64,000 nucleotides of DNA. It comes from Paracoccus isoporae (lineage in GTDB: Bacteria > Pseudomonadota > Alphaproteobacteria > Rhodobacterales > Rhodobacteraceae). The translations under genes and the position numbers were made by a program. Positions 50,901 through 58,722 of the stretch are shown in pieces. The notes below the pieces were generated by a model. It was not told the origin of the DNA. It made no database searches and saw only the letters and a list, made by a program, of their open reading frames with translations. How positions within the stretch are numbered: the first letter of the stretch is position 1; the number at the start of each line of letters is the position of its first letter. Where the stretch lies: the NCBI RefSeq assembly GCF_900101865.1, contig NZ_FNAH01000011.1, positions 33,520 to 97,519 on the forward strand. Direction: 5' to 3'.

Positions 50901-52184
50901 CAGGTCAGCGCACCGTTCTTTCGGGTCTGCACCTCCGATGTGCATGGCGAGAAACGTTTCACCTCGACGATCGCCAAACGCCTCGACCAGCTGGGGGCCC
51001 TGACCAAGGGCCAGCGCGAGACCGGCTCGCAAGGCATGTTCCGCGAGGAGGACAATCTCGAAAGCCCGATCGCGCGAGCGGCGCTGCGTGGGTATTTCGC
51101 CGATCTTGCCGCCGGGCGCGCCGAGGCGATGAGCTACGAGAGCTTCACCGACTGGACGGCCCTGCGGCTGATCGACAAGGACGGGGTGCTGCTCGAAGAG
51201 CTTCCCCCGATCCAGCGGTTTCTCAACCGGGTGCTTGCCCTTCCCATCCACATGCAGAACGCGCTCTTTGCCGAGTTCATGCGCCGGATTGCCGATCAGT
51301 CTGAGCGGGCGCGCGCGGCGGGCACGCTCGATCTCGGCGTGGAAACCCTACGTGGCGAAAAGATCGAGCAGGTCTCCACCGAGGATCTCTGGACCTGCCC
51401 GAAATCCGGCGCCGTGACGCGGATTATCGGACTTGAGGTGACGGACCCAGTGTATGTCCTGGTCGCCGAAGAGGCCATATCGCGCAATCCCGACAAGCTG
51501 CCGATGGTGAATCGCGCCTCCGGTCGCGCGGCGCTCATCTCGGCGCGGCCCATGCAGATGTATGACGAGGACATTGTCACGCTGATGCGCAAGGCGGTGC
51601 GGCCAAACGGGTCGAGCTATCTCGAAGAGGCACGGTTTGAGTCCTCGGCTCGGGAAGAGATCGACAGGCCCGAATTTGCGCAGATTTGGGAGGCCGAGGC
51701 TGCGTCCCTGCCAAAAACCACCACGACCAAGCTCTACCTGCTGACCGGGCTGCTGCTGCCGATCTGGAAGGACATTCCGACCACCAATGAGCGGATCTAC
51801 CGTGTCACGCCAGACGGGGCGACGGCCATGATCGGGCGGACGCTGAGTGAGGAAGGGGCGGCCTCGCTGCGCGCCCGCTTCCTCGTCTCCAATCCGCAAA
51901 CGCCACAGGAGATGTTGACCGCCGCCCTCGGCACCACCGCACCTGTCGATCTGGGCCGGGGTCTGACCCTGACCCGTCGCCGGGTCGCAGGCGAGATGCG
52001 CCTTGAGTTGGGCGGTGCGGATCGGGGCATGATCGATGGCCTCAAGGCGCTCGGCTGCTTCACCGAGATCATCGCCTTCCAGTTGCGTGTGTTCCTGCCG
52101 CATGGGGACGGGATCGACACGGGAAGCATTCTGGCCCGGATCGTGGGGCAGCGAGTCGCCAAGGTGGCAGAACAAGCCGCCTGA
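47922..52184 (+). CDS. DNA methylase / strawberry notch-type helicase fusion
   Basis: A 1420-residue protein. The N-terminal third is an N6-adenine methylase: SAM motif EPSAGTGALAAF at about 133 and catalytic NPPF at 197-200. After a Pro/Ala-rich linker comes a strawberry notch-like superfamily 2 ATPase: Walker A region LGDGTGCGKGRECAGL near residue 480, DEAH at about 588, FYISATGATS, and the helicase C domain ending ALQGLGRTHRSAQ-like AAIQGLGRTHRSAQ. The last 300 residues are unassigned. These fusions occur on many large alphaproteobacterial plasmids and may protect or process incoming DNA; function is not established. Confidence 0.85.
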   Translation: MSKPRTANPALAISEADLASALALIGTEIDHQPLRSSALARVMRETFLGSNAGGAWDWRMAYDLMQAAAVQVLLRGNGVAGDIAAAKLLASRLLTETRRSEQQIRLQQFSTPLSFAAMVVRAAAVRKGETLLEPSAGTGALAAFAARAGATLLLNEIDPFRQRLLRAVFGGEVTGHDGEHIDDLLQRPVLPDVVVMNPPFAASVDRSRDKHIAAKHLIAAAKRLAPGGRLVAIMPPGFTPERDAAHWSRACSLLTPRLALTMPGQVYRKLGTTVETQLMIFDKVQEDCEMIRAVVCDLDEALPFVDAVAATRPEMHPAQRAAAIPHIRPTVPSSAPRKTAAAPVAASKPRANAVVPLTFTSFDIPRDNTPISDIYARYRPQRIEIAGAQEHPTPLVESIAMASVAPPMPSNTGRDDLRLPARLVEEGHLSEAQLETIIMAHDAHGRDLPGRFTIDDDQTKLTRADDDPDARAYRLGYFLGDGTGCGKGRECAGLILVNWLAGRRKAIWVSKSATLIEDAIRDWTDLGGSPADIQPVSKWKPDQSIPMGDGILFVTYATLRSAGKCGTTRLSQILAWMGEDFEGVLAFDEAHAMQNAAGSEQGRGVKPSQQGLAGLRLQLAAPRARVFYISATGATSVHNLAYAARLGLWGQGPEYPFPSRESFVSAMEAGGVAAMEVVARDLKTLGLYTARALSFDGVEYDVLEHALTPAQIEIYDAYAGAFRMIHHNLEAALTATGVNDASGETNASAARASAKSRFESTKQRFFNHLLMGMKAPTIIRAIKDDLAAGNACVIQVVSTGESLLKRRLEAMDPEDELVEGALTPRDYVLGYLEQAFPIHAQKLVEIDGNMVAEPLRDETGALVVSREALALRDAAMMELMTLAPIPSALDQILWAFGDEAVAEVTGRFIRPLKAEDGHLFIEKRSASSNSSETQAFMDGEKDILIFSDAGGTGRSYHAAQTAKNQKRRRHYLLEPGWRADAAIQGLGRTHRSAQVSAPFFRVCTSDVHGEKRFTSTIAKRLDQLGALTKGQRETGSQGMFREEDNLESPIARAALRGYFADLAAGRAEAMSYESFTDWTALRLIDKDGVLLEELPPIQRFLNRVLALPIHMQNALFAEFMRRIADQSERARAAGTLDLGVETLRGEKIEQVSTEDLWTCPKSGAVTRIIGLEVTDPVYVLVAEEAISRNPDKLPMVNRASGRAALISARPMQMYDEDIVTLMRKAVRPNGSSYLEEARFESSAREEIDRPEFAQIWEAEAASLPKTTTTKLYLLTGLLLPIWKDIPTTNERIYRVTPDGATAMIGRTLSEEGAASLRARFLVSNPQTPQEMLTAALGTTAPVDLGRGLTLTRRRVAGEMRLELGGADRGMIDGLKALGCFTEIIAFQLRVFLPHGDGIDTGSILARIVGQRVAKVAEQAA

Positions 52185-52305
52185 AAAGTCAAAGCGAGCT
52201 TCCGGTCGGGCGGCGTGGATGGGATTTGGCCGATCTGCGCTTTCCGGGCGCGCGCTGACCAATGCCAGGCCCGGCCCCCCCAAATTCAGATAAGAGGACA
52301 GACCC

Positions 52306-52692
52306 ATGACCAATCCCCAGATCGACTATGCCGCAATGGCGGCTCAGTGGCGTGCAGAGCGCGAAACCACCTTGAAGGCATCCAGAGTGGAGCTGCTCGC
52401 GCAACTACGTGCGCTTGGCATCAGCGAGGTCGCTGTCGAATACGAAGGCTATGGCGACTCCGGCAATGTCGAGGATGTGACGGTGCAGCCTGCAGAGGTC
52501 CAACTGCCGGAGCCGCTTGCCACAGAGGTTGGCGACTTCGCCTGGTCGCTCGCCTATCACCATCACCCGGGGTTCGAAAACAACGAGGGCGGCTACGGCA
52601 CGCTGACCTGGGACATCACCGCCGACAGTGTCACCTTGGATCATGCCGACCGCTATGTCGAATGCTCGCACAGCTATGACGAGGGGCTGTGA
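52306..52692 (+). CDS. DUF6878 family protein
   Basis: A 128-residue acidic protein. The central part ISEVAVEYEGYGDSGNVEDVTVQPA and the later segment WSLAYHHHPGFENNEGGYGTLTWDITADSVTLDHADRYVE match the DUF6878 family of plasmid proteins, of unknown function. ATG 52306 has GAGGA upstream. Its stop is 1 bp before the next gene's ATG. Confidence 0.72.
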   Translation: MTNPQIDYAAMAAQWRAERETTLKASRVELLAQLRALGISEVAVEYEGYGDSGNVEDVTVQPAEVQLPEPLATEVGDFAWSLAYHHHPGFENNEGGYGTLTWDITADSVTLDHADRYVECSHSYDEGL

Positions 52693-52693
52693 G

Positions 52694-53155
52694 ATGGCCC
52701 ATCCGCTTCATCATGCCGAAAGCTCTGCCCGGAAATTCGGCGGGGTGCCGTCCGACTATCAAGCCGTCCACGACTGGTTCGACGCTTCCAAAGAGCACCT
52801 CGCGCTCTTCACGCACAGAGCCATGCGTCACCATGCGCAAGGCCTTTTTGAGGCCGAACGGGTTTTTGGCCTGACACTGACCAATAGTGCGGGCCGCGAC
52901 ATCCCCGTGCGCTGGATCGGCGAGCAGCATATCCGTGAAGACTGCCAGGGCCGCATCCCGAGCATGGCGGACTGGCTGCGACGGATACAGCCTGAGCCAT
53001 GGATGGCCAATGGCCACATCGACCGGCATTCCGGCGATGAGCCCTGCGGCGACCCAAGGGTTGCCTGGGCCTCCGAGGTCGCCGCCGGACGAACGGTTCT
53101 TGGCCTGAAAGATTGGATGGCGGCGCGCGCGACGCGGGCCACGCAAAGCGCCTGA
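52694..53155 (+). CDS. DUF6915 family protein
   Basis: A 153-residue protein starting MAHPLHHAESSARKFGGVPSDYQAVHDWFDASKEHLALFTHRAMRHHAQGLFEAE, with IPVRWIGEQHIREDCQGRIPSMADWLRRI; this is the DUF6915 pattern, rich in His in its first half (could bind metal). Function unknown. Coupled to the DUF6878 gene. Confidence 0.72.
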   Translation: MAHPLHHAESSARKFGGVPSDYQAVHDWFDASKEHLALFTHRAMRHHAQGLFEAERVFGLTLTNSAGRDIPVRWIGEQHIREDCQGRIPSMADWLRRIQPEPWMANGHIDRHSGDEPCGDPRVAWASEVAAGRTVLGLKDWMAARATRATQSA

Positions 53156-53190
53156 CAGCTCTCGGCCGTTTGCCAAACGAATACTGTATG

Positions 53191-53216
53191 GAAGCCCGGT
53201 TGGAAGATCGGGCTTC
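53191..53216 (+). terminator. Hairpin terminator or attenuator
   Basis: Arms GAAGCCCG (53191-53198) and CGGGCTTC (53209-53216), 10-base loop, weak T tail (TTGC). It follows the DUF6915 gene and resembles the hairpins at 43727 and 47844. Confidence 0.55.
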
Positions 53217-53255
53217 TTGCGTCGTTTCCCCACCATTCTTCTTAAGGAGGATCGC

Positions 53256-53558
53256 ATGACACTCAATGATATCAAGGCGGCCGTCGATGCGGGCCAGACC
53301 GTGCATTGGGCCAATACCGGCTACGTCGTCCACAAGGACCGGCTCGGTCAGTACCTCATCACCTATGTGCCGAATGGTAGCTGCATCGGTCTGACCGACC
53401 GGGGCGGGCACCGGTTGAACGGAAAAGAAACGGAGTTTTTCGTCGCGCAATCGAAGGACGCCGCAGAAAATCCGGGCAACCAATCAAGACCAGACGGGCA
53501 GGGGAGGGGCGTAGCACCCGGAGGCGCGGGGGCATTCCCACTCGGACGGCAGCTTTGA
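53256..53558 (+). CDS. Small hypothetical protein
   Basis: A 100-residue protein with a strong AAGGAGG five bases before ATG 53256. The first 75 residues (MTLNDIKAAVDAGQTVHWANTGYVVHKDRLGQYLITYV, then GSCIGLTDRGGHRLNGKETEFFV) look like a compact domain; the last 25 are low-complexity Gly/Pro/Gln and may be read-through of decayed DNA. Seen in similar plasmid cassettes; no named family recognised. Confidence 0.6.
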   Translation: MTLNDIKAAVDAGQTVHWANTGYVVHKDRLGQYLITYVPNGSCIGLTDRGGHRLNGKETEFFVAQSKDAAENPGNQSRPDGQGRGVAPGGAGAFPLGRQL

Positions 53559-53682
53559 CCCGTGGGCGGGGCTGAAAGGAAAGCAGGCTTTCTGATTTGT
53601 GATCCCTCAAGGGGTCGAGAAAGCAATCCCGGATGCGTTGGCAAAAACGTCAGGCACCGGCCAATCCAAAAGGAACCATCCC

Positions 53683-54411
53683 ATGTTCGCAGGAACCCTC
53701 ACCCGCAACGTCGAGACCGCAGCCGCTCAGTACACCGGCATGATCCATTCGACACGTTTCGATATCGCCATCCAGCTTGAAAACCGCCCGAAGATGTCCG
53801 AACGCAGCCCGGATTTTGACGTAACGGCAGTCAACAAATCAGGCCGCAAGGTGCGCATCGGCACGGCCTGGAACGAGACCGGCAATACCAGCGGAAACCC
53901 TTACATCTCGATGCAGATCGATGTCGGCTTGGGCCCGTTCCGGGTCAATGCGGTGCAGACGAAAGAGGCGCGCGCGGCCCAGAGCGGCGAATTCGAGATC
54001 ATCCCGCTGGTCTCGAACGGCCTGATGAAATCCGGCTCGATCTCGGGCGAGCTCACCGCTATGGACGCCGACAACGCCTTCACCGGCTACATCGCCAACA
54101 TGATGTTCGATCTGGAATTCATGCTGATCGAGAACAGCTATAAATCCGAGGAGACTCACCCCGATTACCGGATCGAGGTCAGCTCGCCCCGGGGCACACC
54201 GATCCGCGTCGGCTCGGCCTGGATGGCGAAAAGCAGCCGCACGGGCAATGACTACCTGTCGCTGCTGATCAACACGCCCGATGGCGACCTGCGCGTGAAC
54301 GCCGTGCAGAACGAAGAACAGCGCGGTGGGCAGACCTTCTCGATCATCCCGTTCATCGACAGCGGTGAGCAGCCGCAGGATGCAGGCACGGGGCTGTCGT
54401 TGGTCGCCTAA
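53683..54411 (+). CDS. Tandem DUF736 protein
   Basis: A 242-residue protein with two DUF736 units. Unit 1 (about residues 38-115): PDFDVTAVNKSGRKVRIGTAWNETG, then NPYISMQIDVGLGPFRVNAVQ. Unit 2 (about 160-235): PDYRIEVSSPRGTPIRVGSAWMAKSSRTGNDYLSLLINTPDGDLRVNAVQ. Typical DUF736 proteins have a single unit of about 100 residues and are encoded on conjugative plasmids and islands. A ribosome-binding site AAGGAA precedes ATG 53683. A strong terminator follows. Confidence 0.82.
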   Translation: MFAGTLTRNVETAAAQYTGMIHSTRFDIAIQLENRPKMSERSPDFDVTAVNKSGRKVRIGTAWNETGNTSGNPYISMQIDVGLGPFRVNAVQTKEARAAQSGEFEIIPLVSNGLMKSGSISGELTAMDADNAFTGYIANMMFDLEFMLIENSYKSEETHPDYRIEVSSPRGTPIRVGSAWMAKSSRTGNDYLSLLINTPDGDLRVNAVQNEEQRGGQTFSIIPFIDSGEQPQDAGTGLSLVA

Positions 54412-54441
54412 TCGGCGCGCGAGATAAAACGATACGAACCG

Positions 54442-54475
54442 AAAGGGGAGCCGTGGGACCACGGTTCCCCTTTTT
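54442..54475 (+). terminator. Strong rho-independent terminator
   Basis: Fifteen-base arms (54442-54456 and 54459-54473) with a GA loop: AAAGGGGAGCCGTGG pairs with CCACGGTTCCCCTTT with one G-T pair, followed by more T. It ends the cassette after the DUF736 gene. Confidence 0.9.
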
Positions 54476-54565
54476 CCATGTCTGGCGGTACGACGCACAC
54501 ATCTGCTTGCGATCTGCTGAATATGATATACGATAATATATTATTGAGAGGACGAGGGTAGGCAC

Positions 54566-54754
54566 ATGGTGGCGAGACTGGGAAAAGCTCCGTGGTTCGA
54601 GAGCTTTGATGTAGACGCCGAGGTTGAAGAGCTTCTTGCTCATATCGTGCGTTGCACCGGATTTGCGCTGCCTGAACGACAGCGTGATGTCATCATGACC
54701 CATGCAAGGTCGAAGCTCGACAGGACAAGGCAGGCATATCTGGACGCCAAGGCA
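54566..54754 (+). pseudogene. Gene of unknown function, 5' part, interrupted by Tn3-type element
   Basis: The first 63 codons (MVARLGKAPWFESFDVDAEV..., ending DRTRQAYLDAKA) of a gene split at 54754/54755. The frame now runs into the transposon's inverted repeat and stops at 54847. Removing the element and one copy of AGGCA joins this part in frame to 60466-60813, restoring a 178-residue protein. GAGGG lies seven bases before the ATG, and an AT-rich promoter-like stretch (TTGCGA, 16 bp, TACGAT) precedes it. The product is helical, with no recognised family. Confidence 0.75.
54750..54754. repeat. Target-site duplication, left copy
   Basis: AGGCA directly left of the inverted repeat; the same five bases lie directly right of the element (60461-60465). 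Five-base duplications are the mark of Tn3-family transposition. Confidence 0.88.
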
Positions 54755-54792
54755 GGGGTCTGCTCCGGCTCAGTGCTAAATCCTACGTTAAG
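54755..54792 (+). repeat. Terminal inverted repeat, left (38 bp)
   Basis: Starts GGGGTCTGCTCC and ends CCTACGTTAAG, the Tn3-family IR form. One mismatch with the right copy. Confidence 0.92.
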
Positions 54793-55011
54793 CAAAACCG
54801 GTCGTTCCTTCTCGATACAGCGAACGGCAGTTCAGAGCCCACTTTGACCGATGCTGCGTAAAGGATGTATCGCTGCTTTCGAGGGCGGTAGAAAACCTGC
54901 TTGATCGCAGCCGCGATGCGGAGGGAAAGCAGCGCCGAGTTGTCGGAACGCGTGAACCAAAAGGCGATCTAATCGAACGATTCAGCGCTTCACCCCGTCT
55001 GCGGCTGCCTC

Positions 55012-55338
55012 TCAAATACTGCGCGGTGCCCAGAGAATAATACCCGCACCGACAAGGCAAATGACCGCTCCAACTACATCCCATTGATCCGGGCGATGCC
55101 CTTCTACGCCCCATAGCCACAGCAGGGACGATACGATGTAAACGCCACCGTAGACTGCATAGGCGCGGCCCGCCTGATCGGCGGGGCTGAGCGCCAGTAG
55201 CCAGGCGAAAGCGGCAAGGGACAGCATGCCCGGTGCCAACCAAAACACGCTCTTGTCCAGCCGGAACCAGGCCCAGAAAGCAAAGCATCCGGCAATTTCG
55301 GCCAGCGCAGCGGCGAAGTAGATAAGAACCGTCTTCAT
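55012..55338 (-). CDS. YnfA/UPF0060-family small membrane protein
   Basis: A 108-residue protein with four helices, beginning [30 protein letters not shown] and containing [24 protein letters not shown], the YnfA hallmark. YnfA-like proteins resemble small multidrug efflux pumps. ATG 55338 matches the usual family start and length. Last gene of the mer run inside the Tn3-type element; related genes are often seen with mercury and heavy-metal clusters. Confidence 0.87.
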   Translation of the reverse strand: MKTVLIYFAAALAEIAGCFAFWAWFRLDKSVFWLAPGMLSLAAFAWLLALSPADQAGRAYAVYGGVYIVSSLLWLWGVEGHRPDQWDVVGAVICLVGAGIILWAPRSI

Positions 55339-55394
55339 CGGGCCAGACATACGTTCCGAGGAGGATCGGGTCTATTGCGAAAAATCTTTCAAAT

Positions 55395-56747
55395 TCAGAG
55401 AAGCGAGCCCAAATCCGATCCAACACTTGGATAGGCCGCCGTCATCGACTTAAGTTGCTTGGCCGCCAGGCCCAGCTTGATTGCCAGCCCGAAGAAATTG
55501 ATCAGTTCGCCGTATTCCGGGCCGAACAGGTGCGCGCCGAGGATCTTGCCGTTCGACTTGTCCACGAGGACCTTCGCGGCAGCAGAGGTCTCGCCGATCC
55601 GGTAGTTCGAATACCAATCGCCAGTGTCGGTGAACCGAACATCGACATCATACCCGGCGTCCCTTGCCTCACTTTCCAACATGCCGACACGCGCCACTTC
55701 CGGGACTGTGAAGACGGCTGTAGGAATACCGGCATAATCCGGTGCGGTCTGAGTGTCTTTGAGCATGTTGGAGGCCGCGACCTTCCCTTCGATCACTGCG
55801 ACTGGCGTCAGCGGCATGCCATCGGTGTCGGCGGAATCTCCGGCGGCAAAGACCGCGCTGTTTGTCGTGCTTTGCAGATGCGGGGCTACAACGATGCCCT
55901 TGTCGCTGTAATCAACACCAGCCGCCTCAAGATTCAGATCGGCCAGGGCTGCCACACGGCCCGCGCCATGCACGACCAGATCGGTTTCGATTGTTCGGGT
56001 TTCATCGCCCGACTTCACCTCGACAGTGAATGCTCTACTGGCTTCCGAGACCGACACGATTTCGGTTTCGCGCATCAGGTCCACGCCGATACCGCCGCTG
56101 CGGTCGATCAGCATTTCGACCAGATCGGGATCGAAGCCGCGTAAGGGCCGGGCGCCACGATCCACGATGATCGGGTTGGCTCCGGCCCGTGCGGCGATAT
56201 GCGCAAACTCGAAGGACACGAAGCCGCCACCGATAAAAAGAACCCGATTGGGAAGGGCCTCCAGGTTGAGGAAATCCGTGCTGTCGATCACGAGATCGGC
56301 CCCTGTGAAGCTCAGCGGCCTGGGCATGGCACCGGCGGCCACGAGGAACCGTTCCGACTGATATGCCGTTCCATCGACCTCCAGCGTGTTGCTTCCCGTG
56401 AACCGCGCGGCTCCATGCAGGGTTTCGACGCCGTTGCCCGACAGGCCCTTTTCCATCTTGTCCGGCACGGGATCGGTGAAGCCACGCTTGTGTGCCATCA
56501 GATCGGCCCAGTTGATCGACAGATCACCGGGATCGATCCCCTTGCCCTGCATGAGCCGTGCCGCGTCCATGATTTCCGCACCGCGCCGCAGGATTTTCTT
56601 TGGATCGCAGCCGCGCAATGCGCAGGTGCCGCCGTAGGGCAGCGCATCGACAATGGCGACACGCCATCCTGCCGCGCCACATTTGTTGGCCGCGGCCACG
56701 CCCGCCATGCCCGCCCCGATGACGATCAGGTCGTAGTCTTCATTCAT
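55395..56747 (-). CDS. Pyridine nucleotide-disulfide flavoprotein, glutathione reductase-like (second copy)
   Basis: A 450-residue paralogue of the protein at 30338-31687: redox pair in GGTCALRGCDPKK, FAD motif GAGMAGVAAA, NAD(P) motif FIGGGFVSFEFAH. At the C terminus it reads TAAYPSVGSDLGSLL, so again the His of the His-Glu pair of glutathione reductase is Tyr. It lies 22 bp downstream of merA here, whereas in the first cluster it lies upstream of merA. Conservation beside merA in two separate clusters argues for a role in mercury detoxification. Confidence 0.83.
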   Translation of the reverse strand: MNEDYDLIVIGAGMAGVAAANKCGAAGWRVAIVDALPYGGTCALRGCDPKKILRRGAEIMDAARLMQGKGIDPGDLSINWADLMAHKRGFTDPVPDKMEKGLSGNGVETLHGAARFTGSNTLEVDGTAYQSERFLVAAGAMPRPLSFTGADLVIDSTDFLNLEALPNRVLFIGGGFVSFEFAHIAARAGANPIIVDRGARPLRGFDPDLVEMLIDRSGGIGVDLMRETEIVSVSEASRAFTVEVKSGDETRTIETDLVVHGAGRVAALADLNLEAAGVDYSDKGIVVAPHLQSTTNSAVFAAGDSADTDGMPLTPVAVIEGKVAASNMLKDTQTAPDYAGIPTAVFTVPEVARVGMLESEARDAGYDVDVRFTDTGDWYSNYRIGETSAAAKVLVDKSNGKILGAHLFGPEYGELINFFGLAIKLGLAAKQLKSMTAAYPSVGSDLGSLL

Positions 56748-56769
56748 TCTCCGGTCCTTGTCCTGATCT

Positions 56770-58200
56770 TCATCCGGCGCAGCAGCTCAACTTTGCCACG
56801 TCCATATCGAAGGTTTGCGCCGCCAGCTTCAGCCCTTCCACGGTCGTCAGATAGGGGAAGATCGTCTCCCCGAGCGCCTTTGTGGTCATGCCAAACTTCA
56901 GCGCCATAACGAGGGTCTGGATCGTATCGGACCCCTCGGGCGCGATGATCTGGCCGCCAAGCAGCCGGTCGGACTTTCTGTCCGCCACCAGCTTGATCAA
57001 TCCGCGCGTGTCGCGTGCGGCCAGTGCGCGCGGCACCTGATCGAGCGGTACGATGGACGTCTTGACGTCGAGGCCCGCGTCCCGCGCCTGGGCTTCACCG
57101 AGACCGACGCCCGCGACCTGCGGGTCGGAAAACACCACCCAGGGCATCGCGGCGTTGTCGTAGCGATGGTCTTCGCCGAGAACCGCATTTTTGGCCGCGA
57201 GCTTTGCACCATAGGCCGCCATATAGACGAACTGGTCGCGGTCGGTCACATCGCCTGCGGCATAGATGCCGCGCACCGATGTCTGCATGTCCTCGCCGAC
57301 GACGATGGACCCACGCGCGTCGGTTTCCACGCCGATTGCGTCCAGGCCCATATCTTTGGTATTGGCCCGCCTGCCAGCGGTCGAAACGAGGTGATCCGCC
57401 GTCACTTCGACAGGCTTTCCGTTCTGGATCACGCGCAGTGTCACGCCCGCGTCGTCGCGGCGCACAGTGTCGTAGCTTAACCCGGTCAGAAGGGTGATGC
57501 CTTCGGCCTCGAACGCCGCCGCCAATGCCTCCGAGACCTCTGGTTCCGCGCCGGGCAACAGATGCGAACGGGCGACAAGCGTGACCTTCACGCCCATGCG
57601 GCTCATCATCTGGGCCAGCTCCGCGCCGATGTAGCCCGCGCCGATGAAGATCAGGCTTTTCGGCAGTACTTCGAGTTCCAGAAGACTGGTGCTGTTGAGC
57701 GCGCCGATTTCCTCGATGCCGTCGATGGTCGGCCGAACGGGACGCCCGCCCGTGGCGATGATGGTCCTCGGTGCTTTCAGGGTTCGCTCACCGACTGTCA
57801 CGCCACCTTCGATCAGCCGCGCGGGACCGGCGTCGATGTAATCGACATCCTCATATTCCGGCAGAAGGTCCGCGTATTTCTTCTGGCGCAGGGTCGTGAC
57901 CAGATCGTCCTTGGACTGAACGAGCGTCTGCCAATCATCCACTTGTGCCCGTCCCGACAGGCCGGGGAACCGCTTGGCAGCCCCCGCACAGTGCACGGCC
58001 TCTGCCGCACGGATCATCGCCTTGGAGGGCACGCATCCCACGTTGACGCAAGTTCCGCCGATGGTGCCATGTCCTACGAGGGCGACACGCTTTCCGGCAT
58101 CCGCGCCGGTAATTGCGGCGGAGAACCCCGCCGATCCGGCCCCAAGAACGATCAGGTCATAGCCGCCCTGTTCATCGTCGTTTTTGTTCAGGTCTTTCAT
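56770..58200 (-). CDS. merA: Mercuric reductase (second copy)
   Basis: A 476-residue MerA without NmerA domain: FAD motif GAGSAGF, redox pair GGTCVNVGCVPSK (Cys51, Cys56), NAD(P) motif FIGAGYIGAELAQMM, C-terminal KLSCCAG with the vicinal Cys pair. It differs from the first copy (28827-30278) at many positions, so the two clusters are not a recent duplication. ATG 58200 follows GAGG; the longer frame to 58218 adds six residues. Confidence 0.93.
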   Translation of the reverse strand: MKDLNKNDDEQGGYDLIVLGAGSAGFSAAITGADAGKRVALVGHGTIGGTCVNVGCVPSKAMIRAAEAVHCAGAAKRFPGLSGRAQVDDWQTLVQSKDDLVTTLRQKKYADLLPEYEDVDYIDAGPARLIEGGVTVGERTLKAPRTIIATGGRPVRPTIDGIEEIGALNSTSLLELEVLPKSLIFIGAGYIGAELAQMMSRMGVKVTLVARSHLLPGAEPEVSEALAAAFEAEGITLLTGLSYDTVRRDDAGVTLRVIQNGKPVEVTADHLVSTAGRRANTKDMGLDAIGVETDARGSIVVGEDMQTSVRGIYAAGDVTDRDQFVYMAAYGAKLAAKNAVLGEDHRYDNAAMPWVVFSDPQVAGVGLGEAQARDAGLDVKTSIVPLDQVPRALAARDTRGLIKLVADRKSDRLLGGQIIAPEGSDTIQTLVMALKFGMTTKALGETIFPYLTTVEGLKLAAQTFDMDVAKLSCCAG

Positions 58201-58201
58201 C

Positions 58202-58339
58202 TCAGCGCGCCTCGCCATGTTCGGGGTCTTTTGGTCTGGCGGCGAGCAGATATATGACCGCGCCGATGGCGATCAGCGGTGTCAACATGCCGAGGAGGCC
58301 GAAGACCATGCCGGTGGCGGTGCAACATCCCATCATCAT
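58202..58339 (-). CDS. 45-residue CC-containing membrane peptide
   Basis: Short gene encoding MMMGCCTATGMVFGLLGMLTP and a membrane helix ending LLAARPKDPEHGEAR. The Met-rich start with a vicinal Cys pair fits soft-metal binding at the membrane. It overlaps the merF stop (ATGA) and ends 1 bp before the merA ATG, so it is embedded in the mer operon. Not MerE by sequence; no family recognised. Confidence 0.6.
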   Translation of the reverse strand: MMMGCCTATGMVFGLLGMLTPLIAIGAVIYLLAARPKDPEHGEAR

Positions 58340-58722
58340 AAGAGCGATCCTTTCTTTTGCGCACGGTTCAGGAGAACCGCGTAGAGTGCTGTGGCGGCGA
58401 AAACGCCGATTGTGATCCGTATTGCGAACCTGAATTCGAGAAGAATGATCAGGATCGACAGGGCCACCGCGAGGCCGGTGGCCCAAAGTTTCGGGGCCGG
58501 TCCCGGTTTGCCAGCGCGCAGCCAAAGGGCCTGTGCCACCACGGCGAGGCTGAAAAACAGCAGCGGGAACAGGGCGTAATCGAGCCAGCCCGTGAGGGCC
58601 GACAATCCGACGCCAGCGACGATGACGACCAGAAGCGGTGTAAAGCAGCAGAGCGCGGCGAAGAGCGCACCGCCAAGCCCCCATTTCAGCAGACGGTCGG
58701 AATTTTCAGGTGTGTCAGTCAA
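58336..58722 (-). CDS. merF: MerF-like mercury transporter with C-terminal extension (second copy)
   Basis: A 128-residue membrane protein with the MerF block LLKWGLGGALFAALCCFTPLLVVIVAGVGLSALTGWLDYALFP, Hg-binding CC pair included, followed by two extra helices as in the first cluster's copy. The likely start is TTG 58722, which overlaps the upstream gene's stop (TTGA). An ATG at 58854 would run through the upstream gene. Confidence 0.8.
   Translation of the reverse strand: MTDTPENSDRLLKWGLGGALFAALCCFTPLLVVIVAGVGLSALTGWLDYALFPLLFFSLAVVAQALWLRAGKPGPAPKLWATGLAVALSILIILLEFRFAIRITIGVFAATALYAVLLNRAQKKGSLL

Noticed and set aside
49575..51251. 558-codon minus-strand open frame
   Set aside because: Antisense to the helicase part of the methylase-helicase gene; no recognisable domain.
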